Below, piece after piece: positions 13,109-18,827 of a stretch of 18,827 bases of DNA. Each line of letters begins with the position of its first letter. The stretch's first letter is position 1. The notes beneath the pieces were generated by a model. That model had not been told where the DNA came from. It ran no database searches and saw nothing but the letters and a program-made list of their open reading frames with translations. The DNA lies in NCBI GenBank assembly GCA_902493985.1, contig CABURR010000041.1, positions 1 through 18,827 on the forward strand, given 5' to 3'. Origin of the DNA: an uncultured Collinsella sp. (lineage in GTDB: Bacteria > Actinomycetota > Coriobacteriia > Coriobacteriales > Coriobacteriaceae). A program made the translations under genes and the position numbers.

Positions 13109-14144
13109 TTCCGCCGACCTCGCCTCGTGCGAGTCTGCAGATATTCAGCGACGCATCCTCGAGCTCATCGAGGGTGCGTCCTCCATTGCGATTTCGGGAC
13201 ATACTTCTCCCGATGGCGATGCCTTGGGCTCCGTATTGGGTCTGGGCCTTTCGCTCATGAAGTTTTTCCCCAACAAGGACATTGCCCTGCTGCTGGCAGA
13301 CGATGACCCGGTTCCGCGCATCTACCGCTTTATGGAGGGTGCCGACCGTCTGGTGCCGGCATCTGCGTATACCGGCAATCCGGACCTGTTCATCTCGGTG
13401 GACGTGCCGGTCGTCGAGCGCCTCAATAATTCCGCCGAGGTGCTTCGTCGCTCCAAGCATGTGGTGTGCTTCGATCATCATCCGGCGCGCGAGGAGTTTG
13501 CCGAGCTGAGCCTGAGGCGCGTCGATGCCGCGGCCTGCGCCATGATCATCGACCGCTTCTTGGACAATTGCGGCATTGTCGCACGTGATGGCGTTGCGAC
13601 CTGCCTGCTGTGTGGCTTGGTTACCGATACCGGCCGTTTTCAGTACCAAAACGCCGATGCCGCCGCGTTCCATGCAGCCTCGCGCCTGGTGGCGCACGGT
13701 GCCGATCCGGCGCGCGTTGCGCTCGAGGTCTACCAGAGCATGCGCGTTGAGTTTTTGCACCTCAAGTCCATTGTCATGGGTCGCATTAAGACGGTCGCGC
13801 ATGGGCGCGTGGCGTATAGCTATGCCTACCAGAGCGACCTTGAAGCCTGCGGCGTCACCTCGGACGAGTGCGACGGCCTGGTCGATGTGGTGCGTTCGGT
13901 GATGGGCGTCGAGGTCTGCATGTTCTTAAAGGGCATTGAGGGCGATACCAAGGTGCGTGGCAACCTGCGCTCCAAGGGCGACCTCGATGTGTCCGAGATT
14001 GCTGCCAATTTTGGCGGTGGCGGGCATCATGCCGCCGCCGGCTTTTCCAACAACGGAACAATTCTCGAGACGCTCACCGTGGCACTTCCCATGCTGGCCG
14101 AGCTGGTAGGGGAGGATCCCGCTTCGGTGACCGTCGAGCTTTAA
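13101..14144 (+). CDS. nrnA: DHH/DHHA1 phosphoesterase, NrnA-like (oligoribonuclease / pAp phosphatase)
   Basis: A 347-residue manganese-type phosphoesterase expected to degrade 2-5 nt nano-RNAs and possibly dephosphorylate pAp. It may also hydrolyse pApA-type dinucleotides left by cyclic-dinucleotide breakdown. DHH-domain motifs are HTSPDGDALGS (Asp38, Asp40), FISVDVP, the DHH triad Asp125-His126-His127 (FDHHPA), and DTGRF with Asp176. The C-terminal DHHA1 domain carries GGGGHHAAAGF at 305-315, the substrate-binding glycine/histidine loop. The second element of the usual DHH-N/P sequence is complete. Start: ATG 13101 with AGGAGG (13086-13091) 9 nt upstream, overlapping the rbfA end. The position between rbfA and truB is typical in actinobacteria and firmicutes. 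Specificity within the family (NrnA versus phosphodiesterase GdpP-type alone) is inferred from lack of PAS, GGDEF or membrane domains. Confidence 0.92.
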   Translation: MTNSADLASCESADIQRRILELIEGASSIAISGHTSPDGDALGSVLGLGLSLMKFFPNKDIALLLADDDPVPRIYRFMEGADRLVPASAYTGNPDLFISVDVPVVERLNNSAEVLRRSKHVVCFDHHPAREEFAELSLRRVDAAACAMIIDRFLDNCGIVARDGVATCLLCGLVTDTGRFQYQNADAAAFHAASRLVAHGADPARVALEVYQSMRVEFLHLKSIVMGRIKTVAHGRVAYSYAYQSDLEACGVTSDECDGLVDVVRSVMGVEVCMFLKGIEGDTKVRGNLRSKGDLDVSEIAANFGGGGHHAAAGFSNNGTILETLTVALPMLAELVGEDPASVTVEL

Positions 14145-14159
14145 CTTTTTGGATGGTAC

Positions 14160-15092
14160 ATGGCTCGTCGTACGCCTTCACAACTGAATATGCTGCTCGC
14201 TGTCGATAAGCCGGTGGGCTGCACGTCCCACGATGTGGTCTCGCAATGCCGACGCGCCCTCCATGAGCGGCGTGTCGGCCATGCCGGCACGCTCGACCCC
14301 ATGGCATCTGGCGTCATGGTGGTGGGTGTGGGCCAGGCCACCCGTCTGCTGGGCATGCTCACGCTCGATACCAAAAGCTACGTCGCCGATATTTCGTTTG
14401 GCGCCGAGACCAATACCGATGATGCGGAGGGCGAGGCGGTCCGCACGGTGGCTGTTGCCAACGAGCTCCGCGATCCTGCCTATGCTCGTGAGCGCTTGGC
14501 CGCCATGCTGGGCCCGCAGATGCAGGTGCCGCCGGCGTTTTCTGCTATCTCGGTCAATGGCGTTCGCGCCTACAAGTCTGCTCGCGAGGGCAATGCGGTG
14601 GACCTACCTCCGCGCCCCGTCGAGGTCTATGCCGCCGACCTGATTGCCGTGGGCGGCGAAGGTGATACGTGTGTGTGGACCGTGGCGTTCTCGGTGAGCA
14701 AGGGCACCTATATCCGTGCGCTCGCTCGCGACCTGGGCCGCGCTTGCGATAGCGCCGCGCATATTTCCGCACTTCGTCGCACCGCATCTGGTGTTGTTTC
14801 CATTGGCGCCTGTCATGCGGTGGAGGAGCTTTCTCCCGAGTCCGCCGCTGGCTTTGCCCTGGATCCCATTGCGGCCTTGGGCGCCATGCGTGTTGACTTG
14901 CCGGGCAATCTTGCCGACGACCTGCTCTGCGGCCGTCGCATTCCCGTTGAGCGTGCGCTTGCCGATTTCGATGTCTCGAAGGCGCTGTTTGCGCTGGTGC
15001 TCGATGGGGGACTCAAGGCGCTCGCCCGCATTGAGAGTGGCCGCTTTGTTATGGAGCACGTGTTTCCGCAGGCAATCGGCGGTGTTCGATGA
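14160..15092 (+). CDS. truB: tRNA pseudouridine(55) synthase TruB
   Basis: A 310-residue enzyme that converts U55 to pseudouridine in the T-loop of most tRNAs. The N-terminal motif DKPVGCTSHDVV is followed by RRVGHAGTLDPMASG, whose Asp46 is the catalytic residue. VPPAFSAISVNGVRAY and SKGTYIRALARDLG are the further conserved substrate-binding blocks. The C-terminal extension (about 225-310) resembles a short PUA-like or TruB_C domain. Start: ATG 14160; the Shine-Dalgarno is weak (ggatgg, only 3-4 nt away), so translation may depend on coupling to nrnA, which ends 15 nt upstream. The stop overlaps the ribF ATG by 4 nt (ATGA). Confidence 0.95.
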   Translation: MARRTPSQLNMLLAVDKPVGCTSHDVVSQCRRALHERRVGHAGTLDPMASGVMVVGVGQATRLLGMLTLDTKSYVADISFGAETNTDDAEGEAVRTVAVANELRDPAYARERLAAMLGPQMQVPPAFSAISVNGVRAYKSAREGNAVDLPPRPVEVYAADLIAVGGEGDTCVWTVAFSVSKGTYIRALARDLGRACDSAAHISALRRTASGVVSIGACHAVEELSPESAAGFALDPIAALGAMRVDLPGNLADDLLCGRRIPVERALADFDVSKALFALVLDGGLKALARIESGRFVMEHVFPQAIGGVR

Positions 15093-16096
15093 TGTTGTCC
15101 GCTCATGAGCTCGCGCGTGTCTTTTTCGCGGGCGAGTCGGACGAGGCTCGCATCGTTGCTGCCGATACGTTTGATGAGTGTGAGCACTTGGGTGCCGCAT
15201 CGATTGCCATCGGCGTGTTCGACGGCGTTCACCGTGGACACCAGGAGCTCATTGCGGCGCTTGTCCGGGATGCCCGTGCCCATGGCTGCAAGGCGGTAGT
15301 AGTTACCTTCGATCCCGACCCGGACGTCGTGGTGAGCCCTTCGCCCGCTCAAAAACTGATGACGACGGCCGACCGTCTGCATGCCTTGGCTCAGACCGGG
15401 GTCGATGCGGTGGTGGCCGTTCCCTTTACGTCTGAGGTTGCGGCGCTTGACCATGTTGATTTTCTCTCGCTGGTGTCGCGTCTGGTCGACATTCGATCGA
15501 TTCGCGTTGGCAGTGACTTTAGGCTGGGTCGTGGCGGTGCTTCTGGTGTTGCCGAGATGCGCTCCTGGGGTTCCGAGCACGGCGTTGACGTGTATGGTCA
15601 CGACCTGCTTTGCGAGGGCGGTGAGGCCATTTGCGCCACCCGCATTCGTCATGAGCTGGGACAGGGCCATGTGGAGCTTGCTGCTGGGTTACTCGGCCGT
15701 CCGTATATGGTGCGTGGCGGTGTTATTCGCGGCCGTCACGAGGGTTCTGGCATGGGCTTTCCCACGGCAAACTTGCAGGTTCCCGACGGCATTCAGGTGC
15801 CAGCCGATGGCGTGTATGAGGGTCTGGTGCTGGTCGATGACACCGCGTGGCCCGCTGCTGTGAACGTCGGCCTGCCGCCAACGTATGCTGACGATGCGGC
15901 ATCTGCGCATCTCGAGGCTAATTTAATTGGTTATACGGGCGACCTGTACGGCGCTTCCGTTTCGCTGGCGTTTACGCGCTGGCTGCGTCCCTCGCGTGTG
16001 TTCGATTCGCTGGATGAGTTGATCGCGACCGTCGAGGGTAATATCGAGGATATTCGTCACAACTTGGGCGATCAGGGGGTGAGCATCCGTGATTAG
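15089..16096 (+). CDS. ribF: Bifunctional riboflavin kinase / FAD synthetase
   Basis: A 335-residue enzyme that phosphorylates riboflavin to FMN and then adenylates FMN to FAD. The N-terminal nucleotidyltransferase domain has GVFDGVHRGHQ (about 42-52), the VVTFDPDP strand, and an ATRIR motif near 190. The C-terminal flavokinase domain has GMGFPTANL with the PTAN signature, ADGVYEGLV, NVGLPPTY (usually NVG-x-RPTF), and HLEANL, whose Glu is the likely catalytic base. GDLYG follows. Start: ATG 15089 overlaps the truB stop; a second ATG follows immediately. The 3' end overlaps dnaG by 8 nt. The NVGLPPTY and EANLIGY variants are slightly off the family consensus, but the key residues look intact. 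Confidence 0.94.
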   Translation: MMLSAHELARVFFAGESDEARIVAADTFDECEHLGAASIAIGVFDGVHRGHQELIAALVRDARAHGCKAVVVTFDPDPDVVVSPSPAQKLMTTADRLHALAQTGVDAVVAVPFTSEVAALDHVDFLSLVSRLVDIRSIRVGSDFRLGRGGASGVAEMRSWGSEHGVDVYGHDLLCEGGEAICATRIRHELGQGHVELAAGLLGRPYMVRGGVIRGRHEGSGMGFPTANLQVPDGIQVPADGVYEGLVLVDDTAWPAAVNVGLPPTYADDAASAHLEANLIGYTGDLYGASVSLAFTRWLRPSRVFDSLDELIATVEGNIEDIRHNLGDQGVSIRD

Positions 16097-18197
16097 CGAT
16101 GAGGAAAAAGACCAGGTACGCGCTGCGTCTGACCTGGTTGCCATCGTGCAGGAAACGGTCGAGCTCAAGCCTCGCGGCCATGAGTTTTGGGGATGCTGCC
16201 CCTTCCATGGCGAGAAGACGCCGTCCTTCCACATTATCCCCGCCACGCAGGTGTGGCATTGCTTTGGTTGCGGCGAGGGTGGCGACGTTTTCACGTATAT
16301 CATGAAGCGCGAGAACCTGAGCTTTCCCGAGTCAATCCGTTACTTGGCCGATCGCGCGGGTATTGAGCTGCATGACACCGGAGATCGCCGCGAGCGCGGC
16401 ACCAAGCGTGCCCGCATCTACGATCTGTGCGCCGAGACCGCCCAGTTCTACCACACCATGCTCATGCGCGGTAAGGACGGCCGTCCGCGCGAGTACTTTG
16501 CCAGCCGCGGCATGGGCGGCGACGTCTGCCGCCGCTACTGCCTGGGCTTTGCACCGGGCCGTAACGCGCTGGTGTCGCACCTGTCCCAGGCGGGTTTTAC
16601 CCCGCAGGAGATGATCGACGCCAACGTTGCCGTGAGTCGCGGGCGCGGGCAGCTTGCCGACCGCTTTTACGACCGCGTGATGTTCCCCATCTTTGACGAG
16701 CAGGGTCACAACATTGCCTTTGGCGGTCGCATTATGGGCGACGGCCAGCCTAAGTATCTCAACACAGCCGAGACGAGCGTGTTTCATAAAAAGCGAAACC
16801 TCTACGGCTTTAATTGGGCCAAGGAGTTTATCGTCGCGCAGGATACCGCCATCGTGGTAGAGGGCTATACCGATTGCATCGCCTGCTGGGAGGCGGGGAT
16901 TAAAAACGTTGTCGCCACGCTGGGCACCGCCCTCACGGAGCATCACGTCAAGACGCTCACTCGCTTTGCCAAGCGCATCGTGTATATGTTCGACGGCGAT
17001 GCAGCGGGCCAGAAGGCCGCCCGTCGCGCGATTCAGTTTATCGAGCAGGATTCCATGGACCTGCGCTGCGTGGTGCTCCCCGACGGCAACGACCCCATGG
17101 AGTTCATCACCGCACATGGTGGCGAGGCACTGCAGACGCGCATCGACGCTGCCGAGCCGCTTATGGACTTTGTCTACCGTTCGCTGCAGGAGTCGAGTGA
17201 CATCACCACGCCGGGCGGTCGCGCTAAGGCGCTGGAAGATGCGCTGACGCTTATCTATCCGTTGCGCAACAGCTATATGATCGACACGTACTTTATCCAG
17301 ATTGCCGATCTGCTGGGTTTGGATCTGGAGACGGTGCGCGCGAGCTCGGGTCGTGTGTTTCGCGATGTCGCCAAGCGCGAGGATGCGGAACGACGTCGTG
17401 AGCAGAACTATGAGCGCCAGCGGGCACAGACTGAGCGGTCCGGTAGCGCGGGCGGTCGGGCGTCGGGTTCTCGCGATGCCGGTCGCGGTGCTTGGGCATC
17501 GGGCGCGACGCCGCCGGTGTCCGCGCCGGTCGAAGAAGAGCCGTACGACTACGTCCCGCTCGATGCCTACGGCGCCGCGCCCGTGGAGGTCGTCGACGAC
17601 CTGCCGCCGATCGATGTGCCTGATGGTATGGGCGCTGTGCCTGTGGCTGACGGTTCGGGCGCACCGGCTGCGGCGGCGCCGATGGTTCTTACCGATCTTG
17701 AACGCAAGTCCTTGGCAGGGGAGCGCGAGCTGTTGACGATGCTCACGAGCTACCCCGACCTGTTCCGCACGTATGCCGACCGCATCTGCTCCATCGAGTG
17801 GGTTGACCCGCGTCACGAGTCCATTGCATGGGCCGTTCTGGCAACGCCGCCGGGAACCGATCCTGCAGCCTGCATGGATGCGGCGCGCTCAGTGTGTCCC
17901 GATGCGGCAACGCTTGTGAGTGCCGGGCGCATCTCCGCGACGAGCAAGCATCCCACCGAGACGAACATCGTGTTTATGCTTGATACGCTTGAGCTCTACA
18001 CCATCAAGCGTCGCATGCGTGCCGCACAGGCCAAGCTGCGCCAGGACCGTTCACTCGATGATGAGGCCCGTCGCGCGCTGACCGTGCAGGCCGCGCAGGA
18101 TTCGCAGCGTCAACGCGAACTGCAAAAGTCGATCGGCGGCGTGGCGGACCCTTTCCGTTTGATCGGCCTGGAGGCCGCAGGCACCGAACAAGCCTAG
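16089..18197 (+). CDS. dnaG: DNA primase DnaG
   Basis: A 702-residue primase that makes RNA primers for the lagging strand together with the replicative helicase. The N-terminal CHC2 zinc domain has Cys37-x2-His40-x17-Cys58-x2-Cys61 (CCPFHGEKTPSF, HCFGCGEGGDVF). The RNAP-like catalytic core includes Toprim Glu258 in VVEGYTD and the acidic pair Asp302-x-Asp304 in FDGDAAG. Residues about 430-530 are a low-complexity Arg/Glu, then Gly/Ser/Arg, then Pro/Ala/Val/Asp-rich linker, making the protein longer than E. coli DnaG (581 aa). After it a helicase-binding-type C-terminal domain begins at LTDLERKSLAGERELL. Start: GTG 16089, inside the ribF stop region (GTGATTAG), with AGGGGG (16074-16079) 9 nt upstream. 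Position before rpoD matches the macromolecular synthesis operon order seen elsewhere. Confidence 0.96.
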   Translation: MISDEEKDQVRAASDLVAIVQETVELKPRGHEFWGCCPFHGEKTPSFHIIPATQVWHCFGCGEGGDVFTYIMKRENLSFPESIRYLADRAGIELHDTGDRRERGTKRARIYDLCAETAQFYHTMLMRGKDGRPREYFASRGMGGDVCRRYCLGFAPGRNALVSHLSQAGFTPQEMIDANVAVSRGRGQLADRFYDRVMFPIFDEQGHNIAFGGRIMGDGQPKYLNTAETSVFHKKRNLYGFNWAKEFIVAQDTAIVVEGYTDCIACWEAGIKNVVATLGTALTEHHVKTLTRFAKRIVYMFDGDAAGQKAARRAIQFIEQDSMDLRCVVLPDGNDPMEFITAHGGEALQTRIDAAEPLMDFVYRSLQESSDITTPGGRAKALEDALTLIYPLRNSYMIDTYFIQIADLLGLDLETVRASSGRVFRDVAKREDAERRREQNYERQRAQTERSGSAGGRASGSRDAGRGAWASGATPPVSAPVEEEPYDYVPLDAYGAAPVEVVDDLPPIDVPDGMGAVPVADGSGAPAAAAPMVLTDLERKSLAGERELLTMLTSYPDLFRTYADRICSIEWVDPRHESIAWAVLATPPGTDPAACMDAARSVCPDAATLVSAGRISATSKHPTETNIVFMLDTLELYTIKRRMRAAQAKLRQDRSLDDEARRALTVQAAQDSQRQRELQKSIGGVADPFRLIGLEAAGTEQA

Positions 18198-18260
18198 ATG
18201 TTGTGGTCAACCAGCGTATTCTCGCCTATATCCAGCCCTCTTTTTGGGTATAGACGTCAA

Positions 18261-18275
18261 TGTGTGTGCTAAAGT
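18261..18275 (+). promoter_or_regulatory. Candidate extended -10 promoter for rpoD
   Basis: TGC-TAAAGT (18267-18275) is an extended -10 element with a weak -35. It would start transcription about 26 nt before the rpoD start codon. No terminator is visible between dnaG and rpoD (18198-18307), so read-through from dnaG is also expected. Confidence 0.35.
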
Positions 18276-18307
18276 ATTGAGTCCTGTGGACTATGAAGGG
18301 AGAATCT

Positions 18308-18827
18308 GTGCCAAAAAAGACTGAGAGCACGGGTACTGGGCTGGAATCCTACGTTGCAAAGCTCATGGGCAACGGCTCAAACAGGACTTCGGTAACCGAG
18401 GACGAGATTCAGGTCGCCCTGAAGGATATCGATGTTTCTGACGAGCAGCTCACCGCGGTGTATTCCGCGCTGCGCAACAGCGGCATCCAGATTATCTCCG
18501 CGAGCGGTAACGACGACGCCCCCATGGGTGTCGACGATGACGATACCGATACCGATACCGATACCGACGATTTCGATGACGACGACGAGCACGATTCCGG
18601 CTCGCTCGACGATCACGAGCTCAAGATGGCCCGTCAGGCCGACGCTGAGATGGGTTCTTCCAAGAACAAGAAGAAGCGCACCGTGCGCACGTCCCGTTCA
18701 CGCTCCCGCGTGCGTGGCATCGATGCCTCCACGGTGATGCTGACCGGCGACCCGGTCCGTATGTACCTCAAGGAGATCGGCAAGGTCGACCTGTTGACCG
18801 CCTCCGAAGAGGTCGATCTGGCTATGA
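18308..18827 (+). CDS. rpoD: RNA polymerase primary sigma factor RpoD (5' part)
   Basis: The first 173 codons of the housekeeping sigma-70; the window ends inside the gene. Residues 1 to about 65 resemble a region 1.1-like module (TEDEIQVALKDIDVSDEQ, YSALRNSGIQII). Next is a very acidic linker of Asp/Thr repeats (about 75-95), a basic patch (KNKKKRTVRTSRSRSRVR), and then region 1.2 with DPVRMYLKEIGKVDLL and the EEVDLA motif. Start: GTG 18308 is preferred, as AAGGGAG (18296-18302) lies 5 nt upstream; an in-frame ATG at 18293 would have this motif within its own coding sequence. dnaG precedes it by 110 nt. The Asp-Thr repeat is encoded by tandem GATACC units, so linker length could vary between strains. 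Confidence 0.95.
   Translation, partial: MPKKTESTGTGLESYVAKLMGNGSNRTSVTEDEIQVALKDIDVSDEQLTAVYSALRNSGIQIISASGNDDAPMGVDDDDTDTDTDTDDFDDDDEHDSGSLDDHELKMARQADAEMGSSKNKKKRTVRTSRSRSRVRGIDASTVMLTGDPVRMYLKEIGKVDLLTASEEVDLAM
18542..18565 (+). repeat. Hexanucleotide tandem repeat (GATACC)4 inside rpoD
   Basis: Four perfect copies of GATACC encode Asp-Thr repeats in the acidic linker of the sigma factor. They are flanked by GAT/GAC-rich codons. Because the unit is 6 bp, slippage would add or remove Asp-Thr pairs without breaking the frame. Confidence 0.9.

Noticed and set aside
16332..17816. A 494-codon open frame antisense to dnaG
   Set aside because: Covers the dnaG core with no recognisable family motif; dnaG on the + strand has intact zinc and Toprim motifs.
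18198..18307. Terminator between dnaG and rpoD
   Set aside because: The T-run at 18241-18245 has no stable stem before it, so I did not call one.

Overview
The window looks like chromosomal DNA from a high-GC Gram-positive of the class Coriobacteriia, most likely Collinsella or a close relative. The support is strong GC- and C-ending codon bias, the actinobacterial gene order rimP-nusA-infB-rbfA-nrnA-truB-ribF-dnaG-rpoD with no ylxR, and a gut-type sucrose PTS/GH32 locus. The genus is an inference from gene content and codon use; no 16S gene is present. Apart from one regulator, every recognised gene is on the + strand.

Region 1 (1-1769) is the end of a sugar-uptake operon. It holds the last 40 residues of a membrane protein, probably a PTS permease, followed by a complete GH32 sucrose-6-phosphate hydrolase. 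A strong terminator (1808-1843) closes it. Region 2 (1866-3529) holds a shortened, degenerate cystathionine gamma-synthase-family protein, a 75-bp near-perfect palindrome, and a convergent small ModE-like winged-helix regulator. That regulator is divergent from guaB across a compact intergenic region with overlapping candidate promoters and an operator-like dyad. Region 3 (3530-7943) holds guaB (IMP dehydrogenase) and leuS (leucyl-tRNA synthetase), each with its own terminator. They are separated by 260 bp that can fold into a 115-nt, almost continuous RNA or DNA hairpin just upstream of the leuS ribosome-binding site.

Region 4 (8030-18827) is one long translation, transcription and replication gene cluster. 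A promoter and a perfect intrinsic-terminator hairpin precede rimP, then come nusA, infB, rbfA, nrnA, truB, ribF, dnaG and the start of rpoD. Genes from rbfA to dnaG overlap or nearly abut, which implies translational coupling. The cluster joins ribosome maturation (RimP, RbfA), elongation and termination control (NusA), translation initiation (IF2), nano-RNA turnover (NrnA), tRNA pseudouridylation (TruB), flavin cofactor synthesis (RibF), DNA priming (DnaG) and the housekeeping sigma factor (RpoD).

I see no CRISPR array, transposase, integrase, tRNA, rRNA or obvious phage or defence module. The most notable items are the two long palindromic structures (2877-2951 and 5162-5276), the terminator between the rimP promoter and its start codon (possible NusA-responsive attenuation), a CCCH zinc-knuckle-like tail on NusA, the cystathionine-synthase relative that appears to lack its PLP lysine, and an in-frame GATACC tandem repeat in the acidic linker of RpoD.
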